Shown: piece by piece, positions 8,686 through 17,076 of the stretch
Position numbering within the stretch: position 1 is the stretch's first letter
How the letters are laid out: the number at the start of each line of letters is the position of its first letter
Assembly (NCBI GenBank): GCA_036651575.1
Contig: JAVVXN010000001.1
Location: 22,266-86,265, forward strand
From: JAVWGW01 sp036651575
Lineage (GTDB): Bacteria; Actinomycetota; Coriobacteriia; Coriobacteriales; Eggerthellaceae
Reading direction: 5' to 3'
DNA: 64,000 bases
Made by a program: the position numbers and the translations under genes
Notes under the pieces: generated by a model
Seen by the model: only the letters and a program-made list of their open reading frames with translations
What the model was told of the DNA's origin: nothing
The model's database searches: none

Positions 8686-9057
8686 GTGAAACCGATAACG
8701 TCATTTTTTGGGTCATTTCGCTTTGCGTTTCAGGGAATAGCAACAGCTTTTCGAGAGGGTCGTAACATTCGTGTGCAGGCACTCATTGCCCTGCTGGCTT
8801 GTATTCTCGGTTTTTGTTTTCGCATCGATCCGCTGTCGTGGATTGCGCTGTTGTTATGTATCGGAGCGGTGCTTTCCGCGGAGTGTGTCAATACCGCGTT
8901 GGAAGATCTTGTCGATCTGGTAAGCCCTCAATATCATCCGCTCGCAAAATCGGTGAAGGATATGGCGGCAGGTGCCGTTTTAATCTTGTCATTGGTGTCA
9001 TGCGCTGTGGGGATCATTATTTTTGGAACGGCACTGATGCCGTTCTTAGGTATATAA
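8686..9057 (+). CDS. dgkA: Diacylglycerol/undecaprenol kinase family protein
   Basis: A small integral membrane kinase of 123 residues with three predicted helices. It carries CVNTALEDLVDLVSPQYHPLAKSVKDMAAGAV, which matches the catalytic E-x-x-NTA-x-E-x-x-V-D pattern. Gram-positive members phosphorylate undecaprenol, recycling the cell-wall carrier lipid. GTG 8686 starts two bases after the ybeY stop; an in-frame GTG at 8668 would overlap ybeY. Its place between ybeY and era is typical. Confidence 0.88.
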   Translation: MKPITSFFGSFRFAFQGIATAFREGRNIRVQALIALLACILGFCFRIDPLSWIALLLCIGAVLSAECVNTALEDLVDLVSPQYHPLAKSVKDMAAGAVLILSLVSCAVGIIIFGTALMPFLGI

Positions 9058-9076
9058 AGCACGAGGAAGGAATTAC

Positions 9077-10024
9077 GTGTCAAACGAAATCGAAGACACT
9101 GCACTATCTGAAACTAGTTCAGAGCAAGTCCCTTTTCATTCGGGTTTTGTCACCTTGGTTGGCCGCCCGAATGCGGGTAAATCAACGCTGATCAATGCCA
9201 TCATGGGGAAGAAATTAGCCATTACTTCCGATACGGCTCAAACAACGAGACATCGATTCCGAGCTATTTTGACACGCCCTGAATTTCAAATGGTCATGGT
9301 CGATACGCCCGGATTGCATAAGCCCCACGATGTGCTGGGACAAGAGCTCAACACATCGGCTTTGGCGACGCTCAACGACATCGATGTCGTCGCTTTTCTG
9401 ATCGATGCTTCGCAGCCGATCGGTAAAGGCGATGCGTGGGTGGCCGAGCAGCTTCGAGGGGTGCGTGCAAAGAAGATTCTCGTGCTTTCTAAAACCGACC
9501 TGGTCAGTGATACCGCTTTGGAGATTCAGCGCGTACGCGCTGCTGCCCTGGGTGATTGGGATAGTTTTGTTGCGGTGTCGGCGAAAAAAACGGAGAATAT
9601 TGAAGGTTTTATCGCGGCTGTTTCCGAGACGCTCCCGTTGGGCCCCCAGTGGTTTTCTGCCGATGTTGAGACCGATCAACCCCTTGAAGTTATCGTTGCT
9701 GAATTTATTCGCGAGAAAATTTTACGGAGCTTTCACGATGAAGTACCCCATGCCATCGGTGTTGTGGTCGATGAAATGGAATACGTTAAAAAGAGTGATC
9801 TCTATCGTATTCATGCCACGATTTTTGTTGAGCGAGATAGTCAAAAAGGCATCATCATCGGCAAAGGGGGAGCGTCGATCAAGCAGATTGGCACCGAAGC
9901 GAGGCGTGATCTCGAGGTACTGCTGCGCGGTCGGGTTTTCCTTGACTTAAACGTGAAGGTGAAGAAGAATTGGCGACGTGATTTGAACCAAATTCGGCGG
10001 TTCGGATACGGGGAGGGGATCTAG
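9077..10024 (+). CDS. era: GTPase Era
   Basis: Ribosome-assembly GTPase of 315 residues that binds the 16S rRNA 3-prime end. The G domain has G1 GRPNAGKS (29-36), DTPGLHKP and SKTD; the C-terminal KH domain contains IIIGKGGASIKQIGTEAR. The GTG at 9077 follows an aggaagg site. It ends 7 bases before the next gene. Confidence 0.95.
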   Translation: MSNEIEDTALSETSSEQVPFHSGFVTLVGRPNAGKSTLINAIMGKKLAITSDTAQTTRHRFRAILTRPEFQMVMVDTPGLHKPHDVLGQELNTSALATLNDIDVVAFLIDASQPIGKGDAWVAEQLRGVRAKKILVLSKTDLVSDTALEIQRVRAAALGDWDSFVAVSAKKTENIEGFIAAVSETLPLGPQWFSADVETDQPLEVIVAEFIREKILRSFHDEVPHAIGVVVDEMEYVKKSDLYRIHATIFVERDSQKGIIIGKGGASIKQIGTEARRDLEVLLRGRVFLDLNVKVKKNWRRDLNQIRRFGYGEGI

Positions 10025-10031
10025 CGAAGCT

Positions 10032-11165
10032 ATGTCCCGCTTTGATGATCGAGATGAAATAAGGCGCCGTGCCAAAGAACACCTTGATGCGCGCCAGGGA
10101 TTTGGCGGTTCTTCGGACAGGCAGGATACGCGGCGTGGTGCAGGGGTGCGTCAGGCGCTGTATACACGCAAAGATCAATCAAGCGATCCTTCGCGGGCAT
10201 CTCTGCGCGCTGGTGGGGGAATTTTCGCCGTCTTGAAGTCGCTTCCAAAAGGAAGTTTGTCTTTGCGCAGGATTGCCTGTGGGCTTATTGCTCTCGCCCT
10301 TGCTGCCATCCTCTTTTTTTCTTGTTTTGCGTATATGCGGGGGTGCAGTGAACGTGCTGTGTCGGATGATTCTTTGCCACCAAGCGACACTCAGCCGGAT
10401 TCGTCTTATGCCACATCTTTTGCTGAGTCGATAACGCTTCCTGAATATTTAGATGATGAGCTTAAAGATGCTTTACTTGCTCAGGCGCAAACCAGTGATG
10501 CTCTTGCGCATATTGCACAACGCGCCGATGACTATGCCATCGATGGTATTGAAGTGCAACAAAAAATTCTGAAACTCGCGCTCAAAGAGCCGGCGGCGCT
10601 TCCCTTTGTGACGGGTTTTCCCGATTCATATCCGGCGACTGCCGGCCAGCCTTATACCGATGCTCTCACGAAAGGGACGATTCCTCTGTTGCAGCAGTGG
10701 GATCCCCGCTGGGGGTATGTTCAGTACAGTTCGGCCCCCTTTGGTCTTACGGGGTGTTGCCCAACTGCCTTTTCCATGGTGTATATGGGTCTCACGGGAA
10801 AAGCGGACATGACACCTGCTGCTATGGGAGAGCTTGCATCTAATAATGGCTATATGGATGAATTTAAGGGCACTGATGGACGATTTTTGCTTGACGAATC
10901 GGCATCGTTGGGTCTTTCATGTAATACGGTTCCTCTTGATGCTGGATCTTTGCGTCTTTGTTTGCAGGCGGGAGAAATTGTTATTTGCAACGTTGGTCCG
11001 GGTGACTTTACCGACGATGGGCATTTTTTCGTTATCGTGGGACTCAATGAAGACGGTAGCGCAAAAATAAACGATCCATATTCAAAAGTTCGTTCAGAAA
11101 AATCCTGGGATATTGATGTTCTTACACGTCAGACCATCGCTCTGTATTCCTTCCGTTTGGCTTAG
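10032..11165 (+). CDS. Membrane-anchored C39-type cysteine peptidase
   Basis: A 377-residue protein: a basic, charged N-terminal tail (1-80), one transmembrane helix (about 81-101), a spacer, then a C39_2 papain-like domain from QQWDPRWGY (221-229). Candidate catalytic residues are Cys242 or Cys243 in TGCCPTAFSM, His331 in DDGHFFVIVG and Asn347/Asp348 in INDPYS. The orientation, cytoplasmic tail and extracellular peptidase, follows from the positive-inside rule. The substrate is unknown; family members act in cell-envelope proteolysis or bacteriocin-like processing. It sits between era and recO with 7 and 11 base gaps, so it is co-transcribed with housekeeping genes. Confidence 0.8.
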   Translation: MSRFDDRDEIRRRAKEHLDARQGFGGSSDRQDTRRGAGVRQALYTRKDQSSDPSRASLRAGGGIFAVLKSLPKGSLSLRRIACGLIALALAAILFFSCFAYMRGCSERAVSDDSLPPSDTQPDSSYATSFAESITLPEYLDDELKDALLAQAQTSDALAHIAQRADDYAIDGIEVQQKILKLALKEPAALPFVTGFPDSYPATAGQPYTDALTKGTIPLLQQWDPRWGYVQYSSAPFGLTGCCPTAFSMVYMGLTGKADMTPAAMGELASNNGYMDEFKGTDGRFLLDESASLGLSCNTVPLDAGSLRLCLQAGEIVICNVGPGDFTDDGHFFVIVGLNEDGSAKINDPYSKVRSEKSWDIDVLTRQTIALYSFRLA

Positions 11166-11176
11166 AGGGGTTCGTT

Positions 11177-11947
11177 GTGGCTCAGCAAACGTATCGGGCT
11201 CGAGTTATCGTGTTGCAAAAAACGAAACTGGGCGAAACGGATTTAATTCTCACCTTACTTGCTGAGGATGGATCGCAGATTCGTGCCGTTGCGAAAGGGG
11301 CTCGCAGGCCAAGTAGCCCGTTTTCTTCTCGACTCGAGCTCTATTCGCAAGCGCAGGTGTTGCTCGCTGCTGGACGCAGTCTCGATATCGTGAAGGAAGC
11401 TCAAATCATCGAAAGTAACGCTGAGCTTCGCCATGACATGGAGCATGCCGCCGCCGCCGCGCCTTTGGCAGAATTGCTGAACAAAGTCACCCAGCTGGGG
11501 CTTGTAAGTCCTCAGGTGTTTTTGCTGACGCAGGTTTGTCTTTCTGCAATAGGTAAGGCAAGTCCGACGGGCGCTCTTGCGATCACCGCGGCACACCTGC
11601 TCAAAGCGGTTTCCTTTTCAGGGTTCCGCCCTTCACTTTCCCGTTGTGCTCGATGCGGTAATCCGATCGATTACCGTGTAGCGGATGTGAAAACGGCGGT
11701 TTCCTACACGGAAGGGGGAGTGATCTGCAAAGCGTGCGCTCCCTCTTCCGATGTGGTTTTGCTCTCCACACAAACCTGTAATTGGGCGCGCGTTTTTTTG
11801 CATACCACGATTGACGACATCGCAGCAATGCAGGTTGCTCCTGGTGCCGCTCTTGCTGTTCTTCACTTTTGCCAGCCCTGGATTAAAGAGCATATAGGAT
11901 TAAATCTTAAGTCCCTTAACTTTTTATTTACGTGCGGTCTTTTTTAA
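11177..11947 (+). CDS. recO: DNA repair protein RecO
   Basis: Recombination mediator that works with RecR to load RecA on single-stranded DNA. The 256-residue protein has the N-terminal OB fold (VIVLQKTKLGETDLILTLL), a helical body, and a four-cysteine zinc knuckle (CARCG ... CKAC) near residues 155-190. The GTG start follows the gagggg site at 11165-11170. It ends the plus-strand housekeeping run; the LysR gene converges on it. Confidence 0.92.
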   Translation: MAQQTYRARVIVLQKTKLGETDLILTLLAEDGSQIRAVAKGARRPSSPFSSRLELYSQAQVLLAAGRSLDIVKEAQIIESNAELRHDMEHAAAAAPLAELLNKVTQLGLVSPQVFLLTQVCLSAIGKASPTGALAITAAHLLKAVSFSGFRPSLSRCARCGNPIDYRVADVKTAVSYTEGGVICKACAPSSDVVLLSTQTCNWARVFLHTTIDDIAAMQVAPGAALAVLHFCQPWIKEHIGLNLKSLNFLFTCGLF

Positions 11948-12051
11948 CGATCGCTCTTTCCCCGCAGTTCGCGAGGGGGGGTGTGTCTTTCAGGTACCAT
12001 AGTATAATAGTGGGAATTTGTAATGACAGGATCGTGGGGTGTTTGATGAAG

Positions 12052-12094
12052 GATGCATTAGGTGCGCTTATTTCGTCAGCGCACCTAATGCATC
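12052..12094. repeat. Perfect 17-bp inverted repeat between recO and lysR
   Basis: The arm at 12052-12068 and its exact reverse complement at 12078-12094 flank a 9-base loop. The right arm lies in the last codons of the minus-strand LysR gene. Neither side is followed by a T-run, so this is not a textbook intrinsic terminator, though T-less hairpin terminators are known in Actinobacteria. A second, weaker GC hairpin (11960-11978) lies just after recO, and a perfect TATAAT (12003-12008) of unknown purpose sits between them. Confidence 0.8.
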
Positions 12095-12958
12095 GAACAT
12101 AGTTTGGAGTTCTTCTTGGAACACGCTGCCCTTCAGGCAGACGAACGTGATGTCGTGTTCAATGGGAGCGCTTTCCAGCGGTATTTTGATAAGCGTATGG
12201 GCGTTCAGTTCTCTACGAGCTGCTGCTTCGTAGAGAAACGTAATACCCAAATCGTGCGCAACGAAGGTTTTAATGATGTTAAGGCTGGTGATTTCGGTCT
12301 GCTGGGCGAAGGCCGCAAGGGAGAGATTGTGCCCCTGTAGCGTGTGTTCTAAAACGGCACGGGTGCCCGATCCCTGTTCACGAATGAGGAGGTGCTCCTC
12401 TAAGAGGTCATCGAGTGACGTTGGGGTAGGGGTGGCGAAGCGATGATGCGGGGCGCATAAGGCCACCAACTCTTCACGGCAAAAGACACTCCAATAAAAA
12501 TCACTTTTATCAAAATATCCCTCCACCAAGGCGCAGTCTATCGTGTTTGCCCGAAGCATTGCGAGCAGGTTTTCTGTTCCGTCGGAAATGAGGTGTGCCT
12601 GCGTTTTTGGATTATTTTTCAGATAGCGGGCAAGCGGGGTTGCTAAAAGGTATTCGCCCGCCGTCAGGGTCATGCCCAGGGAAAGCTGTTTTACGGCAGT
12701 ATCCGTACTGGTGATCCTCTCGCACAGCACTCGCTCGTCGTGTTCGGTGGTCATGGCGACGCGACGTAGCATTGTTCCGGCACGAGTGAGGCTGAGTTTT
12801 TTGTTGTGATAGGTAAACAGCTTCGCGTGATAGTGCTTTTCGAGCGCTGCTATATGCTGCGAAACGGCGGGTTGGGTGATGTTGAGTTCTGTAGCGGTTC
12901 GCGTGTAGTTGGTGGTGCGACATGCATTCAAAAATGTTTGCATTCTGAAATCCTGCAC
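12068..12958 (-). CDS. LysR-family transcriptional regulator
   Basis: A 296-residue regulator with the N-terminal winged helix-turn-helix (MQTFLNACRTTNYTRTATELNITQPAVSQHIAALE, about residues 7-42) and a C-terminal periplasmic-binding-like effector domain. It is divergent from the transporter at 13117, the usual arrangement for a LysR protein and its target. The intergenic region has a T-N11-A dyad. The effector is not predictable; a small organic acid or anion would fit the transporter. Confidence 0.9.
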   Translation of the reverse strand: MQDFRMQTFLNACRTTNYTRTATELNITQPAVSQHIAALEKHYHAKLFTYHNKKLSLTRAGTMLRRVAMTTEHDERVLCERITSTDTAVKQLSLGMTLTAGEYLLATPLARYLKNNPKTQAHLISDGTENLLAMLRANTIDCALVEGYFDKSDFYWSVFCREELVALCAPHHRFATPTPTSLDDLLEEHLLIREQGSGTRAVLEHTLQGHNLSLAAFAQQTEITSLNIIKTFVAHDLGITFLYEAAARRELNAHTLIKIPLESAPIEHDITFVCLKGSVFQEELQTMFDALGALTK

Positions 12959-13000
12959 GGGCTGCTCCTATCACGAGGTCGTTTTCTCTTCTTTCAGTAT

Positions 13001-13015
13001 ATAAGATATATTTAT
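13001..13015. promoter_or_regulatory. Candidate LysR-type operator (T-N11-A)
   Basis: ATAA (13001-13004), seven bases, TTAT (13012-13015) forms an AT-rich dyad with the T-N11-A spacing of LysR sites. It lies 43 bases upstream of the lysR start and about 100 bases upstream of the transporter start. It is the only obvious dyad in this divergent region. Confidence 0.4.
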
Positions 13016-13116
13016 TGAATCATAATAAGTAATTAGTTTTATTTCTGATTGAGCGGTGGGAAAATAGGGTTCGAAAACTGAACGCATGGTTTTCTCTCCT
13101 CAATCGAAAGGACATC

Positions 13117-14082
13117 GTGGTGTCGAATCATATTGTCAATATTATTGAAAAAGTACCGATTCCAACTGCGGGCGTTGCTCTGGGCTTAGCTGCTCTTGGC
13201 AATCTTTTGCAGCCCTATACCGAAGTCCTTCATATTGCGTGCGGGATCTTGTCGTTGTTTTTGGTGATTATGGTGGGTGCTCGAATAGTCATGTTTCCGC
13301 GCAGCATTCGCGAAGACTTGCGCAACTCCATTCTTGCCAGCGTGAGCGCGACCCTGTTTATGGCGCTTATGCAACTTGCTGTTTATATTGCTCCCCTTTC
13401 AAACGGTGTGGGCTTTGCCTTGTGGGTGGTTGCCCTCATTGCGCATCTTTGTCTGATTGGCTGGTTCACGTTTGCCTTTATTGCTCACTTTAAACTGCAC
13501 GAAGTATTTCCAACGTACTTTATTACTTATGTCGGCATTATCGTGGCGTGTGTTACGGCTCCCGCTTTTGGGATGGAGGCATTGGGGCGGGTGTTTTTCT
13601 GGTTTGGTTTTACCTGCTATCTCATTTTGCTTGTCGTTATTACGTATCGCCACATAAAACACCCCATTCCAGAACCGGCACGACCATTGTTTTGCATCTA
13701 CGCGGCTCCCATGAGCCTTTCGCTTGCGGGGTATTTAAGCGTGATGGAAACGCCCAATGCGCTTTTTATTGTTATTTTGGCGGTACTCGCTCAAGTTTTA
13801 TTCGCCATCGTACTCTTTCGTTTGCCTCACTTTCTTCGTTTGCACTTTTATCCAAGCTACGCCGCGATGACCTTTCCTTTCGTTATCACCGCGATCGCAC
13901 TGAAAAGCGCTCTTGTTTTTTTGGCGGGGGATGGATATGTGGTACCTGAGTTTTTCACCATACTCGTAGTGCTTGAAAGCGCGTTGGCAACCGGTATGGT
14001 CTTTTATGTGTTTGGCCACTATATGAGGTTTTTCTTCCGCTCTGAGTTTGCAAAAAAGGCGCGGGAGTCGCAGGCGGTGTAG
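13117..14082 (+). CDS. TDT-family transporter (TehA/SLAC1-like)
   Basis: A 321-residue membrane protein with about ten hydrophobic helices and the fold signature of the tellurite-resistance/dicarboxylate transporter family (VPIPTAGVALGLAALGNLL at the start). Members export or channel small anions such as C4-dicarboxylates, sulfite or nitrate. Two adjacent GTG codons (13117 and 13120) follow aagga; either may be used. The divergent LysR gene is the probable regulator. Substrate unknown. Confidence 0.8.
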   Translation: MVSNHIVNIIEKVPIPTAGVALGLAALGNLLQPYTEVLHIACGILSLFLVIMVGARIVMFPRSIREDLRNSILASVSATLFMALMQLAVYIAPLSNGVGFALWVVALIAHLCLIGWFTFAFIAHFKLHEVFPTYFITYVGIIVACVTAPAFGMEALGRVFFWFGFTCYLILLVVITYRHIKHPIPEPARPLFCIYAAPMSLSLAGYLSVMETPNALFIVILAVLAQVLFAIVLFRLPHFLRLHFYPSYAAMTFPFVITAIALKSALVFLAGDGYVVPEFFTILVVLESALATGMVFYVFGHYMRFFFRSEFAKKARESQAV

Positions 14083-14150
14083 GGCAGGTGTCTTGCAAAA
14101 CGCCGGTGTATATGAATAACTTTTCTTTCGTGTGCAAACCGTATAGAGAC

Positions 14151-14179
14151 TTGTTCTCTGTTTCTAAAACCCATACAAT
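14151..14179 (+). promoter_or_regulatory. Candidate rpsO promoter
   Basis: TTGTTC (14151-14156), 17-base spacer, TACAAT (14174-14179). The leader to the rpsO ATG would be about 115 bases, long enough to hold an S15 autoregulatory structure, although I could not define one. Confidence 0.6.
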
Positions 14180-14300
14180 GGGTCAGTTGCAAAAAAGCAG
14201 CATCAGTACTTTTCTCTTGGTTCGTATGCTCCACCGCTTACTTACCCAGTGAAAAGCGAAGAAGCACGCCGATGGCGTGCGTGAAGGAAAGGTGGAAGAT

Positions 14301-14588
14301 ATGGCGAATAAATTCTCTATCTCCAAGGAACGTACCGCTGAACTCATTAAAGAATTCGGCAAAGATGAACACGATTCTGGTTCCGCTGAAGTTCAGGTTG
14401 CAATCCTGTCCGAGCGCATCCGCAATCTGACCGAGCACCTGAAGAGCAACAAGAAGGATCACCACACTCGTCGTGGTCTGCTCATGCTCGTCGGTAAGCG
14501 TCGTCGCCTTCTGGTATATATCAAGAATCGCAACGCGGAAGAGTATCGAGTTCTTATCAAAAAACTTGGTGTTCGCGACAATCTCTAA
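14301..14588 (+). CDS. rpsO: 30S ribosomal protein S15
   Basis: A 95-residue S15, which binds the central domain of 16S rRNA. GSAEVQVAILSERIRNLTEHLKSNKKDHHTRRGLLMLVGKRRRLLVYI is close to the family consensus. ATG 14301 was chosen because MANKFSIS is a normal N-terminus and gaaaggtgg precedes it; an upstream GTG at 14277 adds eight residues without support. An intrinsic terminator follows, then pnp, the usual gene order. Confidence 0.97.
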   Translation: MANKFSISKERTAELIKEFGKDEHDSGSAEVQVAILSERIRNLTEHLKSNKKDHHTRRGLLMLVGKRRRLLVYIKNRNAEEYRVLIKKLGVRDNL

Positions 14589-14594
14589 ACAAAA

Positions 14595-14617
14595 GGCCCG
14601 CCTCGTGCGGGCTTTTG
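14595..14617 (+). terminator. Intrinsic terminator after rpsO
   Basis: GCCCGC (14596-14601), loop ctcgt, GCGGGC (14607-14612), then TTTTG. It may allow partial read-through into pnp, as in other bacteria. Confidence 0.85.
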
Positions 14618-14729
14618 TATAACGGTCGGCATATCGCCAAGAGGGCGGGGCTGCTCGGGAAGTCGGAGTACTGCGGCTTCGAAGAAGCTTCACACAATTG
14701 GGTGTGAGGACAAGAGAAAGAATGTATGC

Positions 14730-16931
14730 ATGGAAAAAATAGTTGAGTCATTCGAGCTTTACGGTAAATCCTATCGTTTCGAAACGGGCGAATTGGCCAA
14801 GCAGGCCACCGGCTCGGTGCTCGTGACCCAGGGCGACACCACCGTTTTAGTGACCGCCGTTGTTTCAAAAAATCAGAAAGATTACGATTTCTTTCCGCTG
14901 ACCGTCGACTTCATGGAAAAGATGTACGCGGTCGGTCGTATTCCGGGCGGGTATCTCAAGCGCGAAGCGCGCCCGAGCGACAAGGGCATTTTGACTGCCC
15001 GCATGATTGACCGTCCGGTTCGCACCGCTTTTCCTGATGGCTACAAGCAAGAAGTGCACGTCGTCGCAACCACGTTTGTTGCCGATGGCGAAAATCCGCC
15101 TGACACCATTTGCATCGGTGGCGCTTCTGCCGCCCTGCTCGTCGGTGGCGCGCCCTTCGACGGCCCGGCTGCTTGCGTGCGCATTGCGCGCAATACCGAA
15201 ACCGGTGAATTTATCGTCAACCCGACGTTTGCCGAACAGGAAGCCTCCGATGTCGAATTAACCATCGCGGGCACCGTCGATTACATCTCCATGGTCGAAG
15301 CTGGTGCAGATGAGATTTCCGAAGAGGATATGCTCGCGGCTATGACTTTTGGCCAGGAAGCTATCGCCGCTTTCTGTGAAAAACAAGCTGCCTTTTTGGC
15401 TCGCGTCAACCCGACGCCGATGGAATACACCATTCGCAGCGCCGATCCCGTTATCGCCGAACGGGTCGATGCGTATTACGACCAGATGGTTGCAGCGCTT
15501 AAAGATGCAGACAAGCTTTCCCGTATGGGTAAGGTCGAAGAAATCAAGACAACCATCAAGGAAAATGAATTTTCCGACGAAGAGCGTGCTGCATGGTCAA
15601 GCGATATCGCCGCTGCCTGCAAGTCGCTTGAAAAGCACGCCATGCGCGCTATGGTCATCGAAACGGGAGAGCGTGCCGACGGCCGCGTTGCCAACGAGAT
15701 CCGTCCGCTCCATATCGTTCCGGGCTATTTGCCGCGCGTTCATGGTTCCGGCTTGTTCCAGCGCGGTCAGACCCAGGCGCTTTCCATCTGCACTTTGGGT
15801 ATGCTCAACGAGTGGCAGCGTCTCGATACGATTGACCCCGCCGAGGGTAAGCGCTATATGCATCAGTACAACTTCCCGCCGTATTGCACTGGTGAGGCCG
15901 GTCGCATGGGTGCCCCGAAACGTCGCGAAATTGGTCACGGCGCTCTTGCAGAGCGCGCTTTAATTCCCGTTCTGCCCAACGTCGATGAGTTCCCGTATTC
16001 CATTCGCGTGGTTTCTGAAGTGCTCGAATCAAACGGTTCGTCGTCGATGGCCTCTGCTTGCGGGTCGACCCTGGCGCTGATGGACGCTGGCGTGCCGATC
16101 GCTCGTCCGGTTTCCGGTATCGCTATGGGCCTTATCAAGGAAGGCGACGATGTCGTTATCCTTTCTGATATTCAGGGTCTTGAAGACTTCCTTGGCGACA
16201 TGGATTTCAAAGTGTGCGGCACCGCACGGGGTATCACCGCTTTACAGATGGACAACAAGGCGAAAGGTTTATCCGTCGATATCCTTGCTCGTGCTTTAAG
16301 CCAGGCAAAAGAGGGGCGTGCTCACATTTTGGCCGGCATGCTCGAAACCATCGACTCCCCCCGCCCCGAACTTTCTCGCTATGCGCCGCGCATCGAAACC
16401 ATCCATATCCCGGTTGACAAGATTCGCGATATCATCGGTACCGGCGGTAAGGTCATCCGCGGTATCCAGGAAGAAACCGGAGCTACCATCGAGGTTCAGG
16501 AAGACGGCACCGTGCATATCGCCGCCATTGAAGGACCTGCCGGCGAAGCTGCCAAGGCTATTATTTTGGGCATCGTTAAAGAACCCGAGATCGGTGAACT
16601 CTACGATGGCGAAGTCGTGGGCATTAAAGACTTCGGTGCGTTTATCAAGCTCACACCGGGCAAGGATGGCCTGCTGCACATCTCCCGCGTTGCCAATGGC
16701 CGCGTGAATAAGGTCGAAGATGTTTTGGCTATTGGAGATATCATCAAGGTTGAGGTTATCGATGTCGATGAAAAGGGCAAGATTTCGCTCGACCGTATCG
16801 ATAAGCCCGATGCTCCGGCTGGTAGTGCTGCTCCTGCTGCTCGCGACAATCGTCCCGGTCGTAGCGGACGCAGTGATCGTGATGGCGGTGGACGTGGCGG
16901 CGACAATCGTACGCCTCGTAATCGTCACTAA
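14730..16931 (+). CDS. pnp: Polyribonucleotide nucleotidyltransferase (PNPase)
   Basis: Phosphorolytic 3-prime to 5-prime exoribonuclease of 733 residues. Two RNase PH domains flank a helical linker; the second contains RADGR and GSSSMASACGSTLALMDAG. A KH domain (IRDIIGTGGKVIRGIQEETGA) and an S1 domain (GEVVGIKDFGAFIKLTPGKDGLLHIS) follow. The C-terminus is a Gly/Arg/Asp-rich tail. It is preceded by rpsO and followed by a strong terminator. With RNase J and RNase Y nearby, it completes a likely RNA decay set. Confidence 0.97.
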   Translation: MEKIVESFELYGKSYRFETGELAKQATGSVLVTQGDTTVLVTAVVSKNQKDYDFFPLTVDFMEKMYAVGRIPGGYLKREARPSDKGILTARMIDRPVRTAFPDGYKQEVHVVATTFVADGENPPDTICIGGASAALLVGGAPFDGPAACVRIARNTETGEFIVNPTFAEQEASDVELTIAGTVDYISMVEAGADEISEEDMLAAMTFGQEAIAAFCEKQAAFLARVNPTPMEYTIRSADPVIAERVDAYYDQMVAALKDADKLSRMGKVEEIKTTIKENEFSDEERAAWSSDIAAACKSLEKHAMRAMVIETGERADGRVANEIRPLHIVPGYLPRVHGSGLFQRGQTQALSICTLGMLNEWQRLDTIDPAEGKRYMHQYNFPPYCTGEAGRMGAPKRREIGHGALAERALIPVLPNVDEFPYSIRVVSEVLESNGSSSMASACGSTLALMDAGVPIARPVSGIAMGLIKEGDDVVILSDIQGLEDFLGDMDFKVCGTARGITALQMDNKAKGLSVDILARALSQAKEGRAHILAGMLETIDSPRPELSRYAPRIETIHIPVDKIRDIIGTGGKVIRGIQEETGATIEVQEDGTVHIAAIEGPAGEAAKAIILGIVKEPEIGELYDGEVVGIKDFGAFIKLTPGKDGLLHISRVANGRVNKVEDVLAIGDIIKVEVIDVDEKGKISLDRIDKPDAPAGSAAPAARDNRPGRSGRSDRDGGGRGGDNRTPRNRH

Positions 16932-16957
16932 GTATCACTTGGTGTACTTCATATTTT

Positions 16958-16989
16958 GCAGGGTCCTTTAAGGACCCTGCTTTCTTTTT
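16958..16989 (+). terminator. Intrinsic terminator after pnp
   Basis: GCAGGGTCCT (16958-16967), 3-base loop, AGGACCCTGC (16971-16980), then a T-rich run to 16989. A perfect ten-pair stem. Confidence 0.93.
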
Positions 16990-16996
16990 GTATGGG

Positions 16997-17010
16997 CTGG
17001 ATTCATCCAG
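16997..17010. repeat. 14-bp palindrome upstream of dapB
   Basis: CTGGATTCATCCAG is a dyad with a 2-base centre, between the pnp terminator and dapB. It may be an operator, but no matching regulator is known here. Confidence 0.35.
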
Positions 17011-17076
17011 GGTCAGCGTGGTAGGCTTGAAACGAAATAAATAAACTGTGTGGCTGTGAGGAAAGAAGGTAGTTGC

